Positions 25,416 to 33,859 of a DNA stretch of 64,000 nucleotides are shown one piece after another. The notes under the pieces were generated by a model, which searched no databases, was not told the DNA's origin, and worked only from the letters and a program-made list of their open reading frames with translations. The DNA is from Blautia hansenii (GTDB lineage Bacteria > Bacillota > Clostridia > Lachnospirales > Lachnospiraceae). How positions within the stretch are numbered: the stretch's first letter is position 1; every line of letters starts with the position of its first letter. A program made the position numbers and the translations under genes. The stretch spans positions 1 to 64,000 of the forward strand of contig NZ_JAAITA010000008.1 in assembly GCF_013304445.1 (NCBI RefSeq), written 5' to 3'.

Positions 25416-26249
25416 TTATTCTTTATAAGCTTCCCGCAAAAGTGCAATTTCTCTGGCATATCCCTCTAAATCATTGGGCGTTTCCAGATAAAAAGGCAGA
25501 TGCGAAAGGGCCGGATGGTTGATGACACGGACAATGGCTTCCAGCCCGATTTTCCCTTCCCCGATTCTGGCATGGCGGTCCTTGTGGCTGCTCAGGCCAA
25601 ACATACTGTCATTTAAGTGAACAGCCCTTAGCCGGTTCAGTCCGATAACCTTATCAAATTCTGTCAGAACACCGTCCAAATCCGTTACAATATCATAACC
25701 GGCGTCATACACATGGCAGGTGTCCAGGCACACGCCCATTTTTTCCTGCAGTTCTACCCTGTCCAGAATTTCCCGCAGTTCTTCAAAATTTCTTCCCACT
25801 TCGCTGCCCTTCCCCGCCATGGTTTCCAAAAGTACCGTGGTACTCTGATCCTTTTTCAGCAGTTCATTGAGCATTTGGGCAATATAGGCAATGCCCGTCT
25901 CTGGCCCCTGTTTTACATGACTGCCCGGGTGAAAGTTATAGCAGTTTCCCGGCGTGTATTCCATTCTCTGCAAATCGTCCCGCATGGTGTTTACTGCAAA
26001 TTCCCGCACACTCTCATCTGCGGAGCAGGCATTTAAGGTATAAGGCGCGTGGGCCAGAATCTGCGCAATCCCCTGCTCTTTTGCTTTTTTATGGAAAATT
26101 TTTACATCTTCGGGATTGATTTCCTTTGCTCTGGCGCCCCTGGGGTTTCTGGTAAAAAACTGAAAGGTATTGGCATGGATTTTCTCCGCCTCCTTTGCCA
26201 TGGCGGTATAGCCCTTTGCTGATGATAAATGACAACCAATAGTCAGCAT
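25416..26249 (-). CDS. nfo: Deoxyribonuclease IV (AP endonuclease)
   Basis: Zinc-dependent endonuclease IV acting at abasic sites in base-excision repair. The TIM-barrel fold of 277 residues has the family signatures [26 protein letters not shown] and [20 protein letters not shown], which include most metal ligands. It lies alone between the EAL operon and dgt. Confidence 0.97.
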   Translation of the reverse strand: MLTIGCHLSSAKGYTAMAKEAEKIHANTFQFFTRNPRGARAKEINPEDVKIFHKKAKEQGIAQILAHAPYTLNACSADESVREFAVNTMRDDLQRMEYTPGNCYNFHPGSHVKQGPETGIAYIAQMLNELLKKDQSTTVLLETMAGKGSEVGRNFEELREILDRVELQEKMGVCLDTCHVYDAGYDIVTDLDGVLTEFDKVIGLNRLRAVHLNDSMFGLSSHKDRHARIGEGKIGLEAIVRVINHPALSHLPFYLETPNDLEGYAREIALLREAYKE

Positions 26250-26296
26250 CTGATTCCTCCTTGTGTTGTTCGTTTTGTATTTACAGTTTCAGAAAG

Positions 26297-26332
26297 AAAC
26301 AGAGCTTGCTGCAAAATGCAGCAGCTCTGTTT
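26297..26332 (-). terminator. Terminator of the MFS-to-EAL operon
   Basis: AAACAGAGCT pairs with AGCTCTGTTT, and inside it GCTGCA pairs with TGCAGC with one bulged base, giving a stem of 16 pairs. On the minus strand it is followed by CTTTCT. The EAL gene's stop codon lies at the base of the stem. The poor T-tract leaves some doubt. Confidence 0.7.
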
Positions 26333-27929
26333 AGCTGCAGGGATTTACCCCCCCGCACATATTTATCTCGAAATCGGGAAAGACAAACGTATCCGCCCAG
26401 GTTTCAAACTCTTTTAAGGGCAGGGGTCTGGAAAAATAAAAACCCTGTATCACATCACAGTGCATGGAGTTCACATACGCCAGCTGCTCCTGTGTTTCAA
26501 TCCCCTCTGCTACGGTTTTTATATGCAGGCTCTCTGCCAGTTCCTGAATACATGCGATGATACTTCTTGCCTTTTCGCTGTGCAAATCCAAGAAAAACGA
26601 ACGGTCCAGCTTCAGTACATCAATGTCAAAATCCTTCAACATAGTGAAAGACGAATAGCCTGATCCAAAATCATCCAGAGAACAAAGAAATCCCTGCTCA
26701 TGCATAATCCGGATTCCCTCCTCCACCCTGGACAAATGAGCATGCTCCAGAAACAGCGTCTCTGTGACTTCAAATTTCAAAAGTGATTTATCCACCCTAT
26801 AATCATCTGCAATACGGATAAAATCTTCCATAAAATCTTCTCTTGCAAAATGACTTCTGGAAAGGTTTACGGAAACCGGATATAATTTTTTCTTCTCCCC
26901 TTCCCTCTGCTTCAGCCATCTGCAAACTCTTTCAAAAATATACTTTTCCAATGCCTGGATTTTTCCGCTGTTCTCCAAAAGAGGAATAAATTCCGAAAGC
27001 GGCAAAATCCCTCTTCCCGGATAATCCCATCTGACCAGTGCTTCAGCTCCCTTAATTTTTCTTTGCTGCAAGCTGACTTTGGGCTGCAGATATACCTGAA
27101 ACTCTTCATCAGCCAGCGCTTGGACAAAGCGGTTGTTCATTTCTCTTTCCCTCTGCTGCTTCTGTGCCACCTCACAATTATAAAAAGCGCACTTTCCCGC
27201 CTCTTTTGCGGTCTGGCTCTTTAATGCAGCTCTTGTCTGGTCCTGAATCACAGTGATATCTGTCCCGTTATCTTTCACAAAGCTGGCGCCCAGACGAAAT
27301 TTCACTCTATACCTGGGCAAATCCGTATATTGAAAAGAATTGATTTCCCTTATAATTTTCTCCATCCGTTTCTGGAGCTTCTGTGGTTCTCTTTCCTTCA
27401 GGCAGAGAAAAAAATGATCCATTTCTGTACGGGCGGCAAACTCATATTCCTCTTTGTCCAGAAATTTTTCGATTACCGTGTAGAAATATCGCAGCATTTT
27501 GTCTCCATTCTGCTTTCCCAGGGTTTCATTAATCTGTTTAAAATCCACAGAATCCATGAAAACCAACGCATACTGATCAGCCTTTTGTTTTCTGCACAGT
27601 TCCTGATAGCGCATGGCAAACTCCATTTTATTAATGCCTCCGGTAATTTCATCTGAAAACGCCAGCTGCTCCAGTCTTTTTCCGCTTTCGTTATAACTCT
27701 TAAAAAGCAGAAAAAAGAGGATTCCAAAAACCAAAAAACTAATAGCCAGTACCCCTGTCATTTTCCCTATACAGGCCTCCTGCTTTCTCATATACAGCAT
27801 ACCGTATAAGCCATACCCTATAATTCCCAGCGCAAGAATACCCAGAACCCAGAGGTAGTACTTTATTTTCTTTCTTGCCCGGGAAAGTCTGTCCACATAT
27901 CCCTTCCGCTGCTTTCTGTAAGATTTCAT
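26331..27929 (-). CDS. Membrane EAL phosphodiesterase with degenerate GGDEF domain
   Basis: A 532-residue cyclic-di-GMP enzyme. Two N-terminal helices (about 25-45 and 52-72) anchor it. The GGDEF-like domain (about 90-250) has RTEMDHF where GGDEF should be, so cyclase activity is not expected; it may bind nucleotide as a regulator. The EAL domain (265-525) keeps the catalytic set: EALVRW, SVNLSRSHF, EVTET, SLDDFGSGYSS, DVLKLDRSF and TVAEGIET. It should hydrolyse cyclic-di-GMP. It is the last gene of an operon with an HPr-like protein, RNase H, GDPD and an MFS transporter, an unusual set. Confidence 0.92.
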   Translation of the reverse strand: MKSYRKQRKGYVDRLSRARKKIKYYLWVLGILALGIIGYGLYGMLYMRKQEACIGKMTGVLAISFLVFGILFFLLFKSYNESGKRLEQLAFSDEITGGINKMEFAMRYQELCRKQKADQYALVFMDSVDFKQINETLGKQNGDKMLRYFYTVIEKFLDKEEYEFAARTEMDHFFLCLKEREPQKLQKRMEKIIREINSFQYTDLPRYRVKFRLGASFVKDNGTDITVIQDQTRAALKSQTAKEAGKCAFYNCEVAQKQQREREMNNRFVQALADEEFQVYLQPKVSLQQRKIKGAEALVRWDYPGRGILPLSEFIPLLENSGKIQALEKYIFERVCRWLKQREGEKKKLYPVSVNLSRSHFAREDFMEDFIRIADDYRVDKSLLKFEVTETLFLEHAHLSRVEEGIRIMHEQGFLCSLDDFGSGYSSFTMLKDFDIDVLKLDRSFFLDLHSEKARSIIACIQELAESLHIKTVAEGIETQEQLAYVNSMHCDVIQGFYFSRPLPLKEFETWADTFVFPDFEINMCGGVNPCS

Positions 27930-27966
27930 CTTTCTTCTGTCCTCTCCCGTCCATTTTGTGCGGAGC

Positions 27967-28254
27967 CTACTTTTTCAGGTTTTCTCCCAGACCGCTCTCT
28001 ACTGCCTGCACAGCAGCCCGAAGGGCTTCCTTCTCGTCTTTTCCCTCACAGGTTATTTCAATCTCCTGTCCCTGGCGAACGCCGGCCGCCACAATACTCA
28101 ACAGGCTTTTCAGATTCACCGTACCCTTTACATTATTTTTTTCATATTGAAACTGCACAAGCGCATCATATTTCAAAATACTGTTTGACAAAACCGTAGC
28201 TGTTTTCAAGTGCAGTCCTGACGGATTCAGGATTTTCACTTTCTGACTTACCAT
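27967..28254 (-). CDS. HPr-like protein, Crh-like candidate
   Basis: A 95-residue HPr-fold protein. The start at 28254 is supported by AGGAGGG eight bases upstream. It keeps a histidine at position 15 (GLHLKTA), but the arginine and proline that follow it in true HPr (HARPA) are lysine and threonine, so phosphotransfer is doubtful. It keeps the serine equivalent to Ser46 (VNLKSLLSIVAAGV, S50 here). That is the reverse of the ptsH product in this window. A regulatory, Crh-like role under HPr kinase is inference. It lies between RNase H and the EAL gene. Confidence 0.85.
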   Translation of the reverse strand: MVSQKVKILNPSGLHLKTATVLSNSILKYDALVQFQYEKNNVKGTVNLKSLLSIVAAGVRQGQEIEITCEGKDEKEALRAAVQAVESGLGENLKK

Positions 28255-28290
28255 ATGCCATCCCTCCTTTTCTTTTTCTTTCACAACCCT

Positions 28291-28893
28291 TTACCTGATG
28301 CCAAGGGCTGCCTTTGCCAGAGCATCCACTGCCTCGTTCAGTTCCACTCCGCTGTGTCCCTTTACCTTGTGGAAGACAACCTGCACGTTTTTTAAACTGT
28401 CGAAGTACGCTTTATAGCGGATGGTTCCCGGTCTATTGCGTTTCCACTCTCCCGTGGCCCAGGACTCAATGCCCTGATAATCGTAATACAGGTGCAGAAG
28501 GGGAATTTTGTGTTCCTCACAATATACCATGGCTGCCATAGCCCCCTCCAGCTCTCCTGCCACATTTCTCATACTGATATCCTCAGTTCCATAAAAAGCC
28601 TTGCTCATTTCTATCTTTTTTCCCTGCCAGAGCAGAATACAGCCATAAGAATATCCCTTCTTTGCCGCATCAAAGCTGCCGTCCACATAAGCCGTACAGC
28701 CCTCGGATTCTTCCTGCTCTGCAGGGGAAACCTTTCCCGTCCCCTGCGTAAGATACTGCTCTGCTTCCTGCAAAGTGGGAAAACTTTTATACTGCGCTCC
28801 CGGAAATCCATTCACATTTTTTCTGCACTCCTCCCAGGTGAGAAAAATTCCCGTTGTCTTTCCTTTTTTTACTGCATAAACTTTTTTTGCCAT
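28291..28893 (-). CDS. rnhA: Ribonuclease H with N-terminal viroplasmin-type domain
   Basis: RNase H1 of 200 residues that removes RNA from RNA-DNA hybrids. Residues 1-50 form a caulimovirus viroplasmin/hybrid-binding domain (KVYAVKKGKTTGIFLTWEEC). The catalytic domain follows, with the four acidic residues in AYVDGSFD, GELEGAMAA, YYDYQGI and NEAVDALA. The extra N-terminal domain raises hybrid affinity in eukaryotic RNase H1. The gene is 6 bases after the GDPD gene. Confidence 0.95.
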   Translation of the reverse strand: MAKKVYAVKKGKTTGIFLTWEECRKNVNGFPGAQYKSFPTLQEAEQYLTQGTGKVSPAEQEESEGCTAYVDGSFDAAKKGYSYGCILLWQGKKIEMSKAFYGTEDISMRNVAGELEGAMAAMVYCEEHKIPLLHLYYDYQGIESWATGEWKRNRPGTIRYKAYFDSLKNVQVVFHKVKGHSGVELNEAVDALAKAALGIR

Positions 28894-28898
28894 GTGTC

Positions 28899-29711
28899 CT
28901 ACTCCCGTCCATTCTCCGGCCGGAACCCTTCAAAAATCCAGGCGTCAAACTGTCCTCTGCAGCGTTCCAGCTGATTTTTGCTCTTTACGGTCCAGGCATA
29001 AGCCGGACACCGAAAGAGATGTCTGCATATCCATAAGGATACTGCATGCGGACTTCTGCAGTCATAAGCAATAAAGTCCGGTTTCGTAAGGAAATTTAAG
29101 AGCAAATGCCGCAGGATGTAATACTGCGGCTTGCGCCACCCTTCTTCCTTCTGGTAATTCATGGAAAGCTGTCCCCTGCACACCTGGGGCCTGTGTTTCC
29201 GATACCACAAAAGCACCTGGGGATGAAAGGATTCTATACAGTACGCTCCATGATACTGTTTCAATATTTCATCGGTCTTTTCACAGATTTTGCTCTTTTC
29301 TTTGTATTTCAGTTCAATAATCAGAGGTACTTTTCCATCTACCACCTTCAGCACCTCTGTCAAAAGAGGAATCCTCTCTTTTGAAAAAAAGATAGGGTAC
29401 TGCTGCAGTTCTTCGTAAGTGCATGCGTCCACTTCTTTCTGCACATTGCAGTTTCTCCGCAGATGAAAGTCGTGGGTCACCACGACCTGGTTATCCCTGG
29501 TAAGCTGCACATCCAGTTCAATCCCATACCCTGCTTTCACTGCTTTTTCAAAAGCCGCAAGGGAATTTTCCGGCGCATTTCCGGCATTGTTGTGCAGCCC
29601 TCTGTGGGCATAATATGTCTCCCGGCTCTTCTGCGGTCTGTGAAATATTCTGGGCATAACAAGCGCCAGATAACCCAGTCCTGTATACCCCATAATCTTC
29701 TTTTTGTTCAT
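28899..29711 (-). CDS. Glycerophosphodiester phosphodiesterase
   Basis: GDPD-family enzyme of 270 residues that splits glycerophosphodiesters into glycerol 3-phosphate and an alcohol. Catalytic and metal residues are in AHRGLHNNAGNAPENS, GIELDVQLTRD and VVVTHDF. A hydrophobic N-terminal segment (about 5-20) could anchor it or act as a signal. It starts 4 bases after the MFS transporter gene, and a coupled role in taking up and breaking down lipid head groups is possible but not shown. Confidence 0.93.
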   Translation of the reverse strand: MNKKKIMGYTGLGYLALVMPRIFHRPQKSRETYYAHRGLHNNAGNAPENSLAAFEKAVKAGYGIELDVQLTRDNQVVVTHDFHLRRNCNVQKEVDACTYEELQQYPIFFSKERIPLLTEVLKVVDGKVPLIIELKYKEKSKICEKTDEILKQYHGAYCIESFHPQVLLWYRKHRPQVCRGQLSMNYQKEEGWRKPQYYILRHLLLNFLTKPDFIAYDCRSPHAVSLWICRHLFRCPAYAWTVKSKNQLERCRGQFDAWIFEGFRPENGRE

Positions 29712-29714
29712 ATG

Positions 29715-31001
29715 CTAATCCTCCACATCAAAATGCTCTAAAACACTTTTCTTTTCCTGTGGTCTGCTGTCCCCGTGGTGTACCATACTCATGGTCACCA
29801 TGGCCATGCAGGTGAAAATGCAGGCATAAGGGAAAAGTACACGGTAAGATATATGCTGCATGAAAAACCCCGAAAAAACAGGGGTAAATATCTGGGCAGC
29901 CATGGAAAAGGTGTAGTAGACACCTGTGTATTTCCCCACATCTCCCAGAGAGCAGATTTCCACTACCATAGGAAGGGAATTGACACTGACAGAAGCCCAG
30001 CCCATGCCAATCAGCACAAAGCCTATATTAATAGCAGGATGATACACCGGGAAAAAGGCTGCCCCCAGATAGCTGAGGAGCAAAAGCACCAGACCTCCCT
30101 GGATACACTTTTTCCTTCCGAATTCTTCCGACAGAAAGCCAATGGGAATATAGCTGACAATGGCTGCTGCGGTGGCTATCATCAGGCAGTCCGCAAACCC
30201 GCCGCCCTCCAGCTTCCACACCTTTACCGCATATCTGGAAAAGGCAGTCGTCACGGCATTATAAGCAGTAAACCAGAAAAAGATGGAAAGCAATATCATA
30301 TACAGACTTTTCTTCACTGGTTTTGGAAGTTCGCTGGTATGGGCTGCAACAGCTTCTCCCTGTTCTTTTTCTTCCTGTATCTCTTCTGCTGCAATCTGTG
30401 CCGCCAGCTTTTTCTCTCTCACCGTAAGCAGCAAGAGCAAAACGGCCGCTGTCATAATAAAGGCTACGCCTGCAAAAACTCCCGTATAGTCCGGACGGCT
30501 GCCGTCTTTTACCAGAAAACGAATCAGCAGCAGCGTATACACACCCCCTACCGCTCCCATAAGATTAATCACTGCATTGGCCTTGCTTCGCAAATGCTTA
30601 GGTGTCAAATCCGGCATCAAAGCCACTGCCGGAGAGCGGTAAAGTCCCATGGAAACCAGCAGTACGGCCAGACAAACCACAAACACAAGAAAATTTTCTG
30701 TCCGGTCTGCCCCCGGCAGTATCATCAGAAAAACAATCGAGATACCCGTTCCTGCCAGTATAAAAGGCGTCCTCTTTCCCAGAGGCGTATCCGCCTTGTC
30801 CGAAAGAGTGCCGAAAAAAGGAAGCAGAAACACAGCCAGCACATTATCCGCGGCCATAATCATTCCCGTGAAAGTTTCATTCAAATGAAACGTATTCTGC
30901 AATATCAGCGGAATGATATTGTCGTACATCTGCCAGAAAGCACAGATGGAAAGAAAGGCCAACCCGATAAAAAAGGTGCGGCGGTAATTCAGTTTTTCCA
31001 T
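29715..31001 (-). CDS. MFS transporter, SLC45/glycoside-pentoside-hexuronide-like
   Basis: Major facilitator protein of 428 residues with about twelve predicted helices. The loop after helix 2 (FFGTLSDKADTPLGKRTPFI) resembles SLC45/GPH transporters, which move sugars with protons. A charged cytoplasmic loop (about 200-225) separates the halves, and the second half has the related GFLSEEFGRKKCI motif. First gene of the operon with GDPD, RNase H, HPr-like and EAL. Substrate unknown. Confidence 0.9.
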   Translation of the reverse strand: MEKLNYRRTFFIGLAFLSICAFWQMYDNIIPLILQNTFHLNETFTGMIMAADNVLAVFLLPFFGTLSDKADTPLGKRTPFILAGTGISIVFLMILPGADRTENFLVFVVCLAVLLVSMGLYRSPAVALMPDLTPKHLRSKANAVINLMGAVGGVYTLLLIRFLVKDGSRPDYTGVFAGVAFIMTAAVLLLLLTVREKKLAAQIAAEEIQEEKEQGEAVAAHTSELPKPVKKSLYMILLSIFFWFTAYNAVTTAFSRYAVKVWKLEGGGFADCLMIATAAAIVSYIPIGFLSEEFGRKKCIQGGLVLLLLSYLGAAFFPVYHPAINIGFVLIGMGWASVSVNSLPMVVEICSLGDVGKYTGVYYTFSMAAQIFTPVFSGFFMQHISYRVLFPYACIFTCMAMVTMSMVHHGDSRPQEKKSVLEHFDVED

Positions 31002-31106
31002 AGTATTCCTCCCCCATAAATTCCCGAAAACAGGAATCCTTTTCTGTAATACGTTTATTTTATCATAGCAGGGCGAAAAAGCATAGAAATTTTTCTTTGC
31101 ACAGCA

Positions 31107-31144
31107 GAAAAAGTGCAGCCTCTGTAAAAAGCTGCACTCTTTTG
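31107..31144 (-). terminator. Terminator after malic enzyme
   Basis: AGTGCAGC and GCTGCACT, separated by 11 bases, form an eight-pair stem followed on the minus strand by TTTTTC. It separates the LDH-family/malic-enzyme operon from the MFS operon. Confidence 0.85.
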
Positions 31145-31174
31145 GTTACTTTCTGTATTCTGTTTTCTGTCTTA

Positions 31175-32347
31175 TCAGATTCTTGCCACACCTGTTTTTT
31201 TAGCAGCTTCTGCTACAGCCTTTGCTACAGCCGGAGCTACTCTCTTGTCAAACGGATTCGGAATGATGTAATCCGGAGACAGTTTATCCTCTTCTACCAG
31301 CTCAGCGATGGCATAAGCAGCTGCCACTTTCATTTCATCGTTAATGTCTTTAGCACGCACATCTAAAGCGCCGCGGAAGATACCCGGGAATGCCAGTACG
31401 TTGTTAATCTGGTTCGGGAAGTCGCTTCTTCCGGTTCCCACAACAGCTGCACCTGCATTTTTCGCCAAATCCGGCATGATTTCCGGTGTCGGATTTGCCA
31501 TTGGGAAGAGGATTGGTTTTTCTGCCATGTTTCTTACCATTTCTTCCGTTACTGTTCCCGGAGCGGATACACCGATGAAGACATCCGCGCCTTTTAATAC
31601 TTCCTCCAGAGTTCCTTTTTCCATGTTCTGGTTGCAGATTTCTGCCATTTCCTGTTTCTCAGCGTTTAAGTTTTCACGACCTTTGTAGATAGCGCCCTGT
31701 CTGTCGCACATCACCACGTTTTTCAGTCCCAGGCTTACCAAAAGTTTGATAATGGCAATACCGGCTGCACCTGCCCCGGAGGTTACCACTTTAATTTCAT
31801 CCAATTTTTTGCCTGTTAATTTCAATGCATTGATCAGCGCTGCTGCAGTTACCACAGCAGTACCGTGCTGGTCATCGTGGAAAATCGGAATATCACAGCA
31901 TTCTTTTAATTTTCTTTCGATTTCAAAACATCTCGGTGCAGAAATATCTTCCAGGTTTACACCGCCAAAGCTGCCAGCCAGAAGACTTACGGTTTTTACA
32001 ATGTCGTCTACATCTTTGGAACGTACACACAGCGGAAAAGCGTCTACATCGCCAAAAGTTTTAAACAGCGCGCATTTTCCTTCCATAACCGGCATACCTG
32101 CTTCCGGTCCGATATCACCCAGTCCCAGAACGGCGGTTCCGTCTGTGACAACGGCTACCATGTTGCCGCGGCGTGTGTATTTGTAAGACAAATCCACATC
32201 TTCTGAAATTTTCAGACATGGCTCTGCAACGCCCGGTGTATAAGCAACGGACAGTTCTTCCGGTGTCTCGATTTTTGCTCTGCTGATAACTTCAATTTTT
32301 CCCTGCCAGTCTTCGTGCTGTTTTAATGCAAATTCTTTTTTATCCAT
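31175..32347 (-). CDS. NAD(P)-dependent malic enzyme, short bacterial form
   Basis: Converts malate to pyruvate and CO2 with reduction of NAD(P). At 390 residues it is the short form without the phosphotransacetylase domain. Catalytic and metal motifs are visible: SVAYTPGVAEPCLKI, VVTDGTAVLGLGDIGP, FHDDQHGTAVV and the nucleotide-binding GAGAAGIAI. It is 25 bases downstream of the LDH-family gene and surely cotranscribed. Since that enzyme has an arginine typical of malate dehydrogenases, the pair could interconvert oxaloacetate, malate and pyruvate. Confidence 0.96.
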   Translation of the reverse strand: MDKKEFALKQHEDWQGKIEVISRAKIETPEELSVAYTPGVAEPCLKISEDVDLSYKYTRRGNMVAVVTDGTAVLGLGDIGPEAGMPVMEGKCALFKTFGDVDAFPLCVRSKDVDDIVKTVSLLAGSFGGVNLEDISAPRCFEIERKLKECCDIPIFHDDQHGTAVVTAAALINALKLTGKKLDEIKVVTSGAGAAGIAIIKLLVSLGLKNVVMCDRQGAIYKGRENLNAEKQEMAEICNQNMEKGTLEEVLKGADVFIGVSAPGTVTEEMVRNMAEKPILFPMANPTPEIMPDLAKNAGAAVVGTGRSDFPNQINNVLAFPGIFRGALDVRAKDINDEMKVAAAYAIAELVEEDKLSPDYIIPNPFDKRVAPAVAKAVAEAAKKTGVARI

Positions 32348-32372
32348 GGTTTTAATCTCCTTTTCTGATGTT

Positions 32373-33329
32373 TTACTGTTCTTTTACCTGTGCCCAGAAA
32401 TCTTTCAAAAGCTCTACGGAACGGTTCATAGCTGCTTCTTCTTCCTCATTCATAGGAATTTTGAAAGCTGCTTCAATGCCTTCCCAGCCCACACGGCATG
32501 GAAGGGATACGGCAACGCCTGCCCACTTGCCAAAGCTTTCGTCCAGCATATGTGCTACCGGAAGAATTGCGCTGTTGTCCTTCATAATGGTTTCTACAAT
32601 GGTGGAAACCGCCATGGCCACACCATAGAAGGTTGCGCCCTTTAAGCCAATAATTTCTGCACCGCCGTTTTTGGTATGTTCTGCCAGTTCCTCTTTGTCA
32701 AGAGTAATTCCAACCTGCCTTGCGTACTCTTCCAGAGGAAAGCCTCCTACCGTTGCAGAGCTTAACACAGCCACCTGGCTGTCTCCGTGCTCTCCTGTAA
32801 TATAAGCCTTTATATCCTCTACATTTACATGCAGTCTGGAACTTAAATTATAGCGAAGTCTTGCGGTATCCAAAGAGGTTCCGCTTCCGATAACCCGGTT
32901 TGCCGGAAGTCCTGATGTTTCCAGAACCGCCATGGTAGTAATGTCTGCAGGATTGGATACCACCAGAATCAACGGATTTTCCGCATATTTCATAATGTTC
33001 TCTGTAATGCTCTTTACAATGGATACATTGGTTTTTGCCAGTTCCAGACGTGTCTGTCCCGGTTTTCTGGCAATTCCTGCTGTGATAATGATAATCTGTG
33101 CATCCCGGCATTCCTCATAACCGCCCTGTCTAACCCAGACCTGCTTGTGGAAACTGGTTCCATGGGCAATGTCAATGGCCGCTCCTTTTGCCCGGTCTTC
33201 ATTGACATCAATCAGTACAATGTCGTTGGCCTGTGCTCTTACCATCAGGGTGTAGGCAATGGCCTCACCTACATTCCCTGCACCTACTACTACAATTTTG
33301 TCTCTATGCGTATTTTTCATTTTTCTCAT
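32373..33329 (-). CDS. L-lactate dehydrogenase family enzyme with malate-type specificity residue
   Basis: A 318-residue NAD-dependent 2-hydroxyacid dehydrogenase. Overall it looks like LDH: VVGAGNVGEAIAYTL for NAD, RVIGSGTSLDTARLR with the substrate arginine R157, and GEHGDSQV with the catalytic H181. In the mobile loop, however, the discriminating residue (canonical position 102) is arginine, R88 in GIARKPGQTR, where LDHs have glutamine (as in NQKPGETR). Arginine there is the malate dehydrogenase signature. The neighbouring malic enzyme supports oxaloacetate/malate as substrate. A good start is the first ATG after AAGGAG, though a second ATG three codons on is possible. Confidence 0.9.
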   Translation of the reverse strand: MRKMKNTHRDKIVVVGAGNVGEAIAYTLMVRAQANDIVLIDVNEDRAKGAAIDIAHGTSFHKQVWVRQGGYEECRDAQIIIITAGIARKPGQTRLELAKTNVSIVKSITENIMKYAENPLILVVSNPADITTMAVLETSGLPANRVIGSGTSLDTARLRYNLSSRLHVNVEDIKAYITGEHGDSQVAVLSSATVGGFPLEEYARQVGITLDKEELAEHTKNGGAEIIGLKGATFYGVAMAVSTIVETIMKDNSAILPVAHMLDESFGKWAGVAVSLPCRVGWEGIEAAFKIPMNEEEEAAMNRSVELLKDFWAQVKEQ

Positions 33330-33345
33330 GCGCTCCTTTTTCTTT

Positions 33346-33732
33346 TTATGCCCTGCCCTTTTCGCTGTGCTGCAAAAAAGGCGGCGCTCTTAAAGCGCTC
33401 CGTATAGTGCTGGTTTCCCTTGGCCGAATCCATCCGCAGTTCTGCTTACTATAGCTGCAGACCTCCTCTGGCTTCTTCCGTCCCCCCGCTTGCTGCCATA
33501 CAGCCTGCTGCCCAAACGTAGCTTTCCCTTTTTTCACTCCGTAGAGGAGATGTTTTACATCTCGATGTACCAGAGCATGTCCTACAGGTCTCGTCCGTCG
33601 TTCCAATCCTTCTTCTGCGCTTTCCTGCTCTTTCGGCTGTACCGCACTGCCCTGTATACAAAAAATGGTGGTCTGTGCCAACAGAAACACAGAAAGAAAT
33701 GTCCACGTCAGTACCTGTTTTCTGCCCTTCAT
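33346..33732 (-). other. Transcribed leader or small gene of unknown nature upstream of the LDH-family gene
   Basis: I do not recognise this. A strong promoter (33806-33834) leads into it. An open frame begins at 33732 behind AAAGGGGTGG and would encode 128 residues. The first 30 form a convincing signal peptide or membrane helix (GRKQVLTWTFLSVFLLAQTT). The later part is Arg/Gly/Gln-rich and unlike a normal protein. The frame runs straight through a terminator hairpin at 33372-33402 before stopping at 33346. So either only the first part is coding, the gene is frameshifted, or the unit is a structured RNA. Inside it GAGATGT-AAA-ACATCTC makes a perfect hairpin. Confidence 0.4.
33372..33402 (-). 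terminator. Terminator or attenuator upstream of the LDH-family gene
   Basis: On the minus strand GGAGCGCT-TTAAG-AGCGCC is followed by GCCTTTTTTGC. The core stem is GCGCT/AGCGC with GG/CC below an internal loop. It lies 43 bases before the LDH-family ATG and 400 bases after the upstream promoter, so it would end or attenuate that transcript. Confidence 0.7.
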
Positions 33733-33805
33733 GTGTCCACCCCTTTCTCTGCTTTTATGCACAACCACCAAATTCCTCTTTGTTAAAAAATTCACTTTTT
33801 AGGAA

Positions 33806-33834
33806 ATTCTAACATAAAGTCTTGAGAGTGTCAA
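33806..33834 (-). promoter_or_regulatory. Consensus promoter upstream of the LDH-family operon
   Basis: Minus strand TTGACA (33834-33829), 17 bases, TAGAAT (33811-33806), with a TGT extension before the -10. This is the best match to the vegetative consensus seen in the window. Transcription should begin near 33799, 67 bases before the open frame at 33732. Confidence 0.88.
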
Positions 33835-33859
33835 TTCTTCTTTTTATTTATTTTACCCT

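Noticed and set aside
29775-31019. A 414-residue open frame on the plus strand
   Set aside because: Antisense shadow of the MFS transporter; His/Lys/Gln-rich composition with no recognisable fold.
33470-33500. A cobalamin-riboswitch-like box (minus strand GAAGCCAGAGGAGG)
   Set aside because: The rest of the B12 box and the upstream core helices are absent, and the downstream genes are not B12-related.
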